NCBI GenBank assembly: GCA_041398965.1 | Contig: JAWKTT010000005.1 | Location: 124,001-188,000, forward strand | DNA length: 64,000 bases | From: JAWKTT01 sp041398965 | GTDB taxonomy: Bacteria; Planctomycetota; Planctomycetia; Planctomycetales; Planctomycetaceae | Reading direction: 5' to 3' | Part shown: piece after piece, positions 45,984-53,899 of the stretch | Layout of the letters: every line of letters starts with the position of its first letter | How positions within the stretch are numbered: the first letter of the stretch is position 1 | Program-made: the position numbers and the translations under genes | The notes under the pieces: generated by a model | Told to the model about the DNA's origin: nothing | The model's input: only the letters and a program-made list of their open reading frames with translations | Database searches by the model: none

Positions 45984-46715
45984 TTACGTTCCGCCGAGGC
46001 GGTAATAGCACTCTTCTTCGATTGCTATCGCCAAGGTCAAGAGTTCAGGAGGGTATTCATCAGGAAACAACTCGAATTGACTGCTGATCGCCTCGACACC
46101 TCCGTTGGTGAGAATCTGGTCTGTGCCGCCGCCACCTAGAACCGTCGAACCGACTCCGAAATCGACCGTAAAGTTGGAGATGAGGTAGTCATTCCCTCCG
46201 CCGAGATTGACTCCCATTTTTTCGGTAGTCACGACGTCTTGCAGGTGGACAATTTCATCGCCCGCGCCGGTCGCGACGGTCAGGTTTCCCGCGATGTTGT
46301 ACGACTCGATTCGCAAATAGTCGTTGCCACCACCCGTCTTGATGTTGACTGTTCCCCCGACCTCTGCTGGCGAACCCTGCAAGCCACCCTGCAGGAAGAC
46401 ACAGTCATCTCCACCGCCCGTGTTGATCGTAAGATTCCCTGTAATGTTGAGGTCGGCCACCCCGATGGCGTCATTTCCCCCACGGCTGACAATCTTGATG
46501 TTCGTGACTCCAGAGAACTCTCCGAGCGAGACATCCACAGTCCCGTCGCCGTCGGAGTCGTGAAAGACCTCGACCTCGCCGACACCAAACCCCTGACCGT
46601 TGACCAAAATGGCATCATCGCTGCTATCGCCCCGAATGGTCAACGTACCGTTTCTGAGCTTGGCCGTGGCACTCAACAGGATTCGGGACTCTAGTTGTTC
46701 GACATCAGCAAACAT
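45984..46715 (-). CDS. Tandem solenoid paralogue 5 (EQLESRILLSATA type)
   Basis: The first gene of the array, started at MFADVEQLESRILLSATAK (46715, AAGGTG upstream) rather than 46832; 243 residues. N-terminal unit GTLTIRGDSSDDAILV, calcium-like loop HDSDGDGTVDVSLGEF, then coils NLTINTGGGDDCVFL, TVNIKTGGGNDYLRI, NLTVATGAGDEIVHL and GVNLGGGNDYLIS. The tail (FELFPDEYPPELLTLAIAI) parallels that of paralogue 4. These two form one subgroup and paralogues 2 and 3 another, as expected from serial duplication. The 380 bases upstream would carry the promoter. Confidence 0.8.
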   Translation of the reverse strand: MFADVEQLESRILLSATAKLRNGTLTIRGDSSDDAILVNGQGFGVGEVEVFHDSDGDGTVDVSLGEFSGVTNIKIVSRGGNDAIGVADLNITGNLTINTGGGDDCVFLQGGLQGSPAEVGGTVNIKTGGGNDYLRIESYNIAGNLTVATGAGDEIVHLQDVVTTEKMGVNLGGGNDYLISNFTVDFGVGSTVLGGGGTDQILTNGGVEAISSQFELFPDEYPPELLTLAIAIEEECYYRLGGT

Positions 46716-47095
46716 CGCGAGCACCTTGGGGTGAATGAACCGCGCAGGGCAGAACTCGGTGACCTCCGGCGACCGAGTCGGGGGCGTTCTGTCGTGAGAT
46801 CGCCAATCAGCAAATTCTAAAGCAAGCCCCACGGGACCCTGATTGCTTGGTGCCCGTCGATATCAACACTACGCGAACAAGAGGGGCGAGTCAAAGCCTT
46901 TTCACAATTCCGAATGCGATTGTGGGCATTCCCCATTTGTGGCGACTTATTCTTTGGCGAGGTCATCCTGGATGCGGCTCGGAAGAAACGTCGACTTGGT
47001 GACTTAGACAAGGCCCAGTCGGACCAGAAATGTCTTAAGAATCAGCGTGATTTGCTCGTATGTGACGACGTGTGCGCTGAGAAAGGAACGCGGGG
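46716..47095. other. Upstream region of the five-gene array, no gene seen
   Basis: About 380 bases between the ecotin-like gene (stop 47096) and the first array gene. It should hold the array promoter, but no clear -35/-10 pair or dyad was identified. No open frame with a ribosome site was found. Confidence 0.4.
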
Positions 47096-47578
47096 TTAAC
47101 CTTCTTTGGCGGGGGTGGTTTCGGTCGGTGCGGTCCAGATACGGTAGCGGAGTTCGTACCCTTTCGGGGCGTAGACGACGATCGGTAGCCGGCTGTTGTA
47201 GCCGATTTTGAGCGGAGTCCCCGAGACGAACTTCTTGACAGGGACGGTCCCCTCCGGGACACCGATCAGTGTGCTGCCGACTTGGCCGGAGCCGGTCACT
47301 TCGTAATAGGTATAGCCCCAGCCCTCTAACGGTTTCGGCGAAATGGTGCTGCCCAGTAAGCTCCGGTTGACGCCATCGGTCAGTACCGTCTTGCCGATAA
47401 TCAGTTCGACGAGGAACGCATCTTCTTCACCTCGTTCCTTATGAGGGAGCACGATGACAAATCGTTGCATCCCCTCTTTCGCTTGGGGAAACGCCTTCAA
47501 CTCCGGATGATCGGCCGCATTCGCCGTAAGTGCAGACATCCATAACATCGCCGGGACCAGCAAGATGAACGCCTTCAT
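47096..47578 (-). CDS. Ecotin-like serine protease inhibitor
   Basis: The start at MKAFILLVPAMLWMSALTAN (47578, AAGGA at 7 bases) gives a signal peptide cleaved near ANA-ADH and a 160-residue precursor, the ecotin size. Family landmarks are in order: FPQAKEGMQRFVIVLP, VELIIGKTVLTD, LEGWGYTYYEV, VKKFVSG, and YNSRLPIVVYAPKGYELRYR with the conserved PIVVY. The reactive loop reads GSTLIGVPEG where the E. coli protein has STMMACPDG, so P1 would be Leu and P1' Ile. Both disulfide cysteines are absent. It lies 63 bases after hemA on the same strand. Periplasmic trypsin-like proteases would be the expected targets. Confidence 0.85.
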   Translation of the reverse strand: MKAFILLVPAMLWMSALTANAADHPELKAFPQAKEGMQRFVIVLPHKERGEEDAFLVELIIGKTVLTDGVNRSLLGSTISPKPLEGWGYTYYEVTGSGQVGSTLIGVPEGTVPVKKFVSGTPLKIGYNSRLPIVVYAPKGYELRYRIWTAPTETTPAKEG

Positions 47579-47641
47579 AGTTGGATTCCTTGGGGTTTGG
47601 GGGGGCTTCCGTTTCGGAACGGAACGATGCTGATTCCACAA

Positions 47642-48922
47642 CTAATCTTGTAGATGAAACAGTCGGCGGATGGTATCGAGGAGCCCGTGGGGGGGACCGG
47701 TTTTGGCTTCGTCGCGGATCGTCTGTAAAGGGGGATGCAGAAGTTTGTTGACGATTCTTTCGATGCATTTCTCGATCAACTGGCGATCTTTCTCGGTGAC
47801 GTTTTCCAGTTTGTGAAACAGCAGCGACATCTCTTCGCGGCTGATAGCGTGCCATTCTTCACGAAGGCGTTTGACGACGGGGCCACTCGCTTTGTGATAG
47901 ACCGAGGCCATGAACTCTTCCGTCTCTTGTTGAATGATCTTCCGGGCCTTGGCGACCTCAGAAGCCCGAGACTGGCGGTTCTGTTCGCAGGTTGATTCGA
48001 GATCGTCGATATCGTAGAGGAAGACCCCTTCATCAATTTGTCCGACACCCGGCTCAAAGTCGCGAGGGGCCCCAAGATCGAGGATGAACACCGGTCGATT
48101 GTCTGACCCCTTGCGAATTTTTCGGAAGCGATCGACCGTCACGATCGGATCGTCAGCCCCGGTGGCAGAGACGATAATGTCGGCTTCAGCCATGACGGCA
48201 TCAAGTTGATCGAATGGACGGGCGGTCCCTCCGAACCGGGTGGCAAGTCCCTCGCCCCGTTCGAGGTTGCGGTTGCAGACGACGATCTTTCCGACCCCTT
48301 CGTTCTGCAGGTAGACCAGAGTCTCCTCGGCCATTTCGCCGGCACCGATGACAAGGACCATCTTGTCAGAGAAGCGATCGAAGATGCTTTTGCCAAACTC
48401 TCCGACCGCAACGCTGGCAATTGAAACACGCCCTTCAGACAGTCGGGTCTCGGTGCGGACACGGCCCGAAACTTGCAGGGCTCGTTGGAAGAGAGCATTC
48501 GTCAGAGGGCCGTTGGCCTGACTGCGGGTCGCCAGATCGTAGGCCCATTTCACCTGACTGACGATTTGATTTTCGCCCAACACCATGCTGTCGACGCTGC
48601 ACGCCACTTCAAACAGGTGTTGCACCGCCTGTGGGCCGGTTTGGGCCAACAGGTCGTCGAAGAAGTCGGCGAGGGGGACGTGATGAAAATCGGCGAAGAA
48701 CTGAGCGAGGTCCTGATGGGTGGGAGAGTCTTCATCACTTTCCTGGGCGGTGTAAATCTCGACTCGGTTGCAGGTGGACATCACCACCGATTCGGAATTC
48801 GGAAAGCGGGACCGCAGAACATCGTAGGCACGCGCCAACTCCCCTTCCGAAGAGAACGCAAGACGCTCCCGGACCGAAAGATCGGCTGTCTGGTGGTTGC
48901 AGTATACGACCTGAAGATTCAT
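47642..48922 (-). CDS. hemA: Glutamyl-tRNA reductase
   Basis: First committed step of haem synthesis by the C5 pathway, reducing glutamyl-tRNA to glutamate-1-semialdehyde with NADPH. The start at MNLQVVYCNHQTADLSVRER (48922) gives 426 residues, normal for the family; the frame to 48985 is not needed. Motifs: STCNRVEIY with the catalytic Cys, VDSMVLGENQIVSQVKWAY, NADPH motif VIGAGEMAEETLVYL, and the C-terminal dimerisation helix region. It lies between a thioredoxin-like gene (66-base gap) and the ecotin-like gene. No other haem gene is present in the window. Confidence 0.95.
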   Translation of the reverse strand: MNLQVVYCNHQTADLSVRERLAFSSEGELARAYDVLRSRFPNSESVVMSTCNRVEIYTAQESDEDSPTHQDLAQFFADFHHVPLADFFDDLLAQTGPQAVQHLFEVACSVDSMVLGENQIVSQVKWAYDLATRSQANGPLTNALFQRALQVSGRVRTETRLSEGRVSIASVAVGEFGKSIFDRFSDKMVLVIGAGEMAEETLVYLQNEGVGKIVVCNRNLERGEGLATRFGGTARPFDQLDAVMAEADIIVSATGADDPIVTVDRFRKIRKGSDNRPVFILDLGAPRDFEPGVGQIDEGVFLYDIDDLESTCEQNRQSRASEVAKARKIIQQETEEFMASVYHKASGPVVKRLREEWHAISREEMSLLFHKLENVTEKDRQLIEKCIERIVNKLLHPPLQTIRDEAKTGPPHGLLDTIRRLFHLQD

Positions 48923-48988
48923 CAAACTTGTCGCTGTGAAAATTGTCGAACTGATACGCGGCAGCTCGTTGGACTCATTGTGCAAAAC

Positions 48989-49546
48989 TCAGTCGCCATG
49001 CAGTTGTCGTAATCGGGCGGAGGTCCTCAACATCCATTGAATCCGTTCAAACTCATTCAACCAATCCTGTATGACTGACGCGGTCAGCGAGTCTTCAAAT
49101 ACCAACCCCGTTGGGCAACTGGCCCCTGCCATCGACGCCATGACGCTGCGATACTTTGAAAGCGTTCGGTCTCCATGTCGTCCGCAGACTTCGCCATCTT
49201 CGCTCAGAAAGATGACGCAAGGAACCCGAGAGCCACCGCAGGTTGAAAAGGTCTGCATCAATTCGCCGGCGTCATCGCGGTCGATGTATCTCACTTGAAT
49301 CTGGCCGTTGATGGCGGCGAAGTGCTCGAAGATCGGGCATTGATTGACGCAGTCCCCACACCAGGTTCCGGCAAGGACAATCACCTTCATCTCTCGGACA
49401 AACGACTGCAACAGTTCGACCTGAGATGGTGTGATGACCACTTGTGCATGGAAGTCACTCCATCGCCGTCGATGCTCCTCGGTCCCATACCGTTCGAGAA
49501 ACGGGGTGTAGGGAAGGGCGGCATCGAATTCGGTAAGCAGATTCAT
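48989..49546 (-). CDS. Thioredoxin-fold protein, WCGDC type
   Basis: A protein of about 185 residues starting MNLLTEFDAALPY (49546; a GTG at 49573 is an alternative and neither has a strong ribosome site). The thioredoxin fold is visible: KVIVLAGTWCGDCVNQCP with active site C-G-D-C, YIDRDDAGELMQTF, and the cis-Pro loop GGSRVPCVIFLSEDG. No signal peptide, so a cytosolic reductase or bacillithiol/thiol-handling protein. It precedes hemA by 66 bases. The C-terminal helix (NEFERIQWMLRTSARLRQL) is extra to the fold. Confidence 0.85.
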   Translation of the reverse strand: MNLLTEFDAALPYTPFLERYGTEEHRRRWSDFHAQVVITPSQVELLQSFVREMKVIVLAGTWCGDCVNQCPIFEHFAAINGQIQVRYIDRDDAGELMQTFSTCGGSRVPCVIFLSEDGEVCGRHGDRTLSKYRSVMASMAGASCPTGLVFEDSLTASVIQDWLNEFERIQWMLRTSARLRQLHGD

Positions 49547-49687
49547 CGGGGACCAGTTCTTTCGCAGCGGCACGGGAAGGAGAGTGCAGGAGTGTTCACA
49601 GGGCTCACAATGTTCGACGAAGTTCGCCGGAACGCTCTATTGTGCCGCTGAACGTCTCCGCTGTCAAAGAGACGGCTCAACAACCAT

Positions 49688-49725
49688 CGGAACAACCGAG
49701 TGGGCGTTTTTCGGTTGTGGTTCCG
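49688..49725 (-). terminator. Hairpin immediately after priA
   Basis: cggaacaaccga and tcggttgtggttccg pair (three-base bulge) directly after the priA TAA at 49726. It may terminate part of the priA message before the thioredoxin-like gene. Confidence 0.5.
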
Positions 49726-52014
49726 TTATCGCATGTCCATGGGGTCGACATCGATTTGCATCTCGATGTCGGGGCGGAGGTTGATGAGGGGAACAACGGA
49801 GTGCCAGAGTGATTCCAGTTGAGAGAGTTCGGCGGCAGACAGCAACATGTGATAACGAAAGTGCTTGCGGAGTTTGAGAATCTGAGCCGGCGCGGGGCCG
49901 AGGACGCGGACGCCACTCGCAAGGGCCGTGCTCTGCTCGCGAATCAGCTGAGCGAGTTCTCTTGCCTGCAACTGCACGGTCGATTCATCAAGGCCTCGCA
50001 AAATGATGCGGGCGAGTTTGGCAAACGGCGGGCTGTGCATTTCGAGTCGATGCTTCAGTTCCTCACGGGCAAAGGCGAGGTAGTCGTGACGCGATGCGTG
50101 TTGGATGACTGGCTCATCAGGATTCATCGTCTGCACGAGAACTCGCCCCGGTCGATCCCCCCGTCCGGTGCGGCCCGCTACCTGAGCGATCAATTGAAAC
50201 GTTCGCTCCGATGCCCGGAGGTCCGGTTGATGTAACTGTGTGTCGGCATCAATGACGCCGACGAGTGTCACCGCTGGAAAGTCGAGGCCCTTGGCAATCA
50301 TCTGTGTCCCGAGCAGAATGCGGATTTCGCCCCGACGAAATGCTTCCAGGGCGACATCATGGCTCCCAGGTTGACGCATCGAGTCGCTGTCCATGCGCAT
50401 CAACGAGACACCGGGGAACTTGGTTTTCACTTCTTGTTCGAGCCGTTGTGTCCCGCTGCCGATGTACTTGACCCCTGGCTTATCGCAGACAGGGCACTGC
50501 TGCACCGGCCCGGACGCATACTCGCAGGAATGGCACATGAGGAGTTGTCGATCTCGATGCCACGTGAGGGTGATGTCACAGTCGGGACACTTCACCCCGC
50601 CCCGACACGATGGGCACCAGACAACTGTCGAGTACCCACGCAGGTTGAGGAACAGGATGATCTGCCCCTTTTCATCCAGAGCCATTCGCATCGCCCGTTC
50701 GAGACTGCGTCCGATCGAATGTCCTCGGGCGATGAGAGGATCGTTCCGAATGTCGACGAGAAACACCGGAGGCAACGGGCGGTTCTCGATTCGTTTAGGC
50801 AACGACACCAGCAGGTCGACTCCCCGCTGAGCACGCTCCAAAGACTCCAGCGTCGGTGTGGCTGAACCGAGGACAAGAGGCACCTTCTCGATTCGGCAAC
50901 GTTCTCTTGCGACTTCTCTCGCGTGATACCGCGGCGTCGTTTGTTGCTTAAATGTCGACTCGTGCTCTTCGTCGATGATGATCAGACCCAACTGCGGCAG
51001 CGGAGCAAAGACGGCACTCCGCGCTCCGACGACCACCTGCACTTCGCCCGACGCGATACGCTGCCAGTGCCAATGACGTTCCGCATCTTTGAGATGGCTG
51101 TGCAACACCGCGACATTGGAGAACCTCGCACTGAATCGCCGAATTGTCTGCGGCGTCAGACTGATTTCCGGCACAAGGACGATCGCCTGTCGTCCATAGG
51201 AAACGACCTCGCGGATCGCCTGAATGTAGACCTCCGTCTTGCCACTGCCGGTCACTCCGTGGAGCAGGATCGTCTGATGCTGTTGCTCGCGAAGAGAGCC
51301 GTTGATCTTGTCGAGTGCTTCCCTCTGATCACCGCTGAGTTGCAAATCGGCCTGTGGCAGGATGCTTTTGGCGTCGATCTCGTCCCGCTGAACACGACGG
51401 CGAATTGGGACAAGTAGCCCCGACTTTACGAGAGCATGAATCGGTGACGTCCCGCAGTCTCCGGCTGTTGTCAACGACTCGACCGTCTGCGGCTCCTTCG
51501 CTTCGGAAAGGAAGTCGATGAGCAGTCGCTGCTTTTTCGAGAGTTTCCGAGTGGCGAGCGTCTCGTTGACGTTGTCGGCCAGAGCATAACAGGTGATCTC
51601 GCGTGTCCCCGCCTGCCGCTTGACACCCGCTGGGACAACCGACTCGATCACTTGCCCCCAGCCACAAAGGTAACGTTCCGACATCCAGTGTGTCAGTTCG
51701 AGCATCATCGACGAGACGAGTGGCTCGCGGTCGATCAACTCGACCACTTCCTTCAACTTGCGACGTTGCGGAACTCCCCGCGTGAGACCGACGCAGTACC
51801 CGACCAGTTGCTGGTTCCCTCGACCAAAGGGGACCCGAACTCGGCATCCGGGTGCGATCCAGTCGGCGAGAGCTTCGGGAACGGTGTAATCGAAGACGGA
51901 TGTCAGGGGCCGGTTGACGACGACTTGTGCGGTCAGACGATCATCGAGTGCAGCTGCCTCAAACGGCAACAGCGGTTCGACAGAGAACAGTCGAGGCTCA
52001 GACTCTCGCGACAT
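49726..52014 (-). CDS. priA: Primosomal helicase PriA
   Basis: The restart helicase that reloads the replisome at stalled forks. The 762-residue protein has the 3'-binding domain at the N-terminus (VVVNRPLTSVFDYTVPEAL, VPFGRGNQQLVGY). Walker A is LLHGVTGSGKTEVYIQAI and the Walker B box is IIIDEEHESTFKQ. A zinc-binding region carries eight cysteines (CPSCRGGVKCPDC, CHSCEY, CPVCDK), and the last part reads QVAGRTGRGDRPGRVLVQT. Start MSRESEPR at 52014. It follows tatC by 67 bases in the same direction, so a tatC-priA transcript is likely. Confidence 0.95.
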   Translation of the reverse strand: MSRESEPRLFSVEPLLPFEAAALDDRLTAQVVVNRPLTSVFDYTVPEALADWIAPGCRVRVPFGRGNQQLVGYCVGLTRGVPQRRKLKEVVELIDREPLVSSMMLELTHWMSERYLCGWGQVIESVVPAGVKRQAGTREITCYALADNVNETLATRKLSKKQRLLIDFLSEAKEPQTVESLTTAGDCGTSPIHALVKSGLLVPIRRRVQRDEIDAKSILPQADLQLSGDQREALDKINGSLREQQHQTILLHGVTGSGKTEVYIQAIREVVSYGRQAIVLVPEISLTPQTIRRFSARFSNVAVLHSHLKDAERHWHWQRIASGEVQVVVGARSAVFAPLPQLGLIIIDEEHESTFKQQTTPRYHAREVARERCRIEKVPLVLGSATPTLESLERAQRGVDLLVSLPKRIENRPLPPVFLVDIRNDPLIARGHSIGRSLERAMRMALDEKGQIILFLNLRGYSTVVWCPSCRGGVKCPDCDITLTWHRDRQLLMCHSCEYASGPVQQCPVCDKPGVKYIGSGTQRLEQEVKTKFPGVSLMRMDSDSMRQPGSHDVALEAFRRGEIRILLGTQMIAKGLDFPAVTLVGVIDADTQLHQPDLRASERTFQLIAQVAGRTGRGDRPGRVLVQTMNPDEPVIQHASRHDYLAFAREELKHRLEMHSPPFAKLARIILRGLDESTVQLQARELAQLIREQSTALASGVRVLGPAPAQILKLRKHFRYHMLLSAAELSQLESLWHSVVPLINLRPDIEMQIDVDPMDMR

Positions 52015-52081
52015 CCGGCGAAGGTACTCAGAGAGAAGTGAGGGTCCGTCAATCCGTCAGTGGCCAGAAACTTGGTGGCAA

Positions 52082-53278
52082 CTAAACAGGAGCGGAATCA
52101 AAAGGGTTTGACGACGGAGAGTAGTGACAGAGCAGGATGCCGAACTCGTACAGCACGAGCAGCGGGAACATCATCAGCACCATGCTCATGGGGTCAGCCG
52201 GGGTAAGGACCATCGACAAGAACGCAATCACCAGAATTGCCATGCGGCGTTTCTCGCGATAGCTGTCTGCGGTAAAGATCGACACCGCCTGCAAGAACCG
52301 CATCACCAAAGGCAACTGAAAGCTGATCCCAAACATCAGCGGAAGTGTGACGGCAAAGCTGACCCACTCGGAGAGGCGAATCTGAGGTTGAATCTGCATG
52401 TCGGCGTTGTAACCCAACAGGAACTCCAGCACATACGGAAAGACCAACTTGAAACAGAACACAACGCCGACCCCAAAGAGAATCAGACTCATGAGCCCGT
52501 AGATGTAGACGAACTTCCGCTCATGCTTGTACAACCCTGCCGCGACGAACTGCCAGATTTGGTAGAACACCCATGGGCTCGACAGAACGAGCCCCGAAAT
52601 CATTGAGACCTTGAGGTATGTCATAAAGGCCTCCTGCACATTGAGGGCGACCGGCTTGTCGATACGGTCGGCTGCACTCTTGAGTTGCGAAAAAACTGGC
52701 GAACGAAGTGGCAGCGTGATCATCTTTGGACGGGGCGGACGAGTTGGAGTGGCTGAGTCGTCCGTCTGTGGTTCGTTCTCCCCGGCTGCTGTTGGAGCGT
52801 CGTTTTCGACGACAGCCGGAGGAGCCGGGAATTGAACAGGGTCAACCTCGTGCAGAGCCCGAGCGAGTTCTGAAATCGGAATTTGGACCTGAATGACAGC
52901 CGACTTCTGAGTGATGTCTTCGTCTTCCATGGCAGGTGCCGTGATCGCTCCTGTCTCGGTCCCTTCCGGGGCGGGTTGATCGTCGAAACCCCATTCGGTA
53001 CGAAACCATTTCGTGATCCTGTCCCAGAGATCGACATTCTCGGCGACATCCTCGGTCAGTTTGATCGGTGTCCCTGATTTGATGGCGTACTTGTGCAAGG
53101 CGTCGTCAATTGGCTGACGCATGATCGAAATGATCGCCGAGCCCTTAAACAGCGTAAAGATAACGCAGATGACAATACCGATGATCGCCCTCCAGAGGTG
53201 CGACCGGAGCACCTCGAGATGGTCTCCGAAGGACATCGAGGAATCGTCAAACAGGTCTTGTGCAGGAATGGTCATCAA
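52082..53278 (-). CDS. tatC: Sec-independent translocase TatC with an expanded first periplasmic loop
   Basis: The core subunit of twin-arginine export. The 398-residue protein is much longer than the usual 250. The N-terminus is normal (FGDHLEVLRSHLWRAIIGI, helix 1 about residues 29-50). About 150 extra residues then occur before the second helix: a region rich in Pro/Glu/Asp/Thr (APEGTETGAITAPAMEDED, PAVVENDAPTAAGENE). It resumes at PVALNVQEAFMTYLKVSM, SPWVFYQIWQFVAAGLYKHER and four more helices to YEFGILLCHY. It serves Tat substrates such as the oxidoreductase at 21702 and the DUF1501 protein at 38655. Start 53278 or 53275. Confidence 0.95.
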   Translation of the reverse strand: MMTIPAQDLFDDSSMSFGDHLEVLRSHLWRAIIGIVICVIFTLFKGSAIISIMRQPIDDALHKYAIKSGTPIKLTEDVAENVDLWDRITKWFRTEWGFDDQPAPEGTETGAITAPAMEDEDITQKSAVIQVQIPISELARALHEVDPVQFPAPPAVVENDAPTAAGENEPQTDDSATPTRPPRPKMITLPLRSPVFSQLKSAADRIDKPVALNVQEAFMTYLKVSMISGLVLSSPWVFYQIWQFVAAGLYKHERKFVYIYGLMSLILFGVGVVFCFKLVFPYVLEFLLGYNADMQIQPQIRLSEWVSFAVTLPLMFGISFQLPLVMRFLQAVSIFTADSYREKRRMAILVIAFLSMVLTPADPMSMVLMMFPLLVLYEFGILLCHYSPSSNPFDSAPV

Positions 53279-53899
53279 GGGCCTCGTCGTGTGTATCGTA
53301 TCGCTGGGGTGTTTGGTCTCTGATTTGGTTCGATGACGTCAGTTGGACAAGGCAGTCGAGTGTGACATTGTCTGTGGTAAGGTCGTCGAGCCGGAGGCTG
53401 GGTGGTCGTGATCGTCGCACGGAGCATCCCCAGTCGTCAACGAGTGGTTGTCGTCTGAGAATGAGGAGAATGTCCCGACCGCGAACGACAAAGCCTATCG
53501 AGTGGGCTGGGCCAGTGCGAACGCTCCGCAGTCAAGAAACCGCGTGTAGCGCAAATCACAGCCAGTCAACAGTCACCCACTCCAGTCGCCCGCGTCTACG
53601 CAGACCTTCAGAGCAGCGACCCCATTCTAATCAGCCCGCCCACCAAATGCCAACACGCCCCGAATTTCCGGCATGATGACCCCGTAGAGGCCAAATCGTC
53701 TCCCATACGGAAATCTCTTCCGCAGCGAGTTTTGCGGAACGGTCTTCGAGCGAAATGTTGGCCGTGTTATCAGCCCGTTGAAACACGACCGTGGGTCAGA
53801 TTTCCAATCTTACAAGAGCATCTCGTACGCTTTCTTGCCGAGACATCAAACGGCACCATGTCAGGCGGCAAAGCCTAACCCACGTTCTTCAACGGGCTG
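53279..53899. other. Intergenic region carrying a small inverted-repeat element
   Basis: About 620 bases between tatC and the acyltransferase gene. The left part (53279-53770) shows no coding motif; a small stem, ttccgca/tgcggaa, lies at 53718-53739. The right 129 bases form the inverted-repeat element annotated separately. No RNA gene was recognised. Confidence 0.5.
53771..53899. mobile_element. MITE-like element with about 26-bp terminal inverted repeats
   Basis: The left end (cagcccgttgaa, then acg and gtgggt with three extra bases) is repeated inverted at the right end (tggg, acgttcttcaacgggctg). The terminal 12 bases match exactly: 53771-53782 against 53888-53899. The 129-base element carries no gene. 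It abuts the TAA stop of the acyltransferase gene at 53900. Flanking tta occurs on the right (53900-53902) and one base away on the left (53767-53769), so a target duplication is possible but not certain. It looks like a non-autonomous transposon remnant. Confidence 0.55.

Noticed and set aside
42740..46715. RTX toxin or haemolysin annotation for the five-gene array
   Set aside because: GxGxD turns resemble RTX repeats, but there is no catalytic or pore domain, no type I secretion genes and the repeat length (about 22) differs from the nine-residue RTX unit.
53260..53676. 138-codon plus-strand frame in the tatC upstream region
   Set aside because: Arg/Ser-rich composition, no ribosome site and no motif; treated as intergenic.
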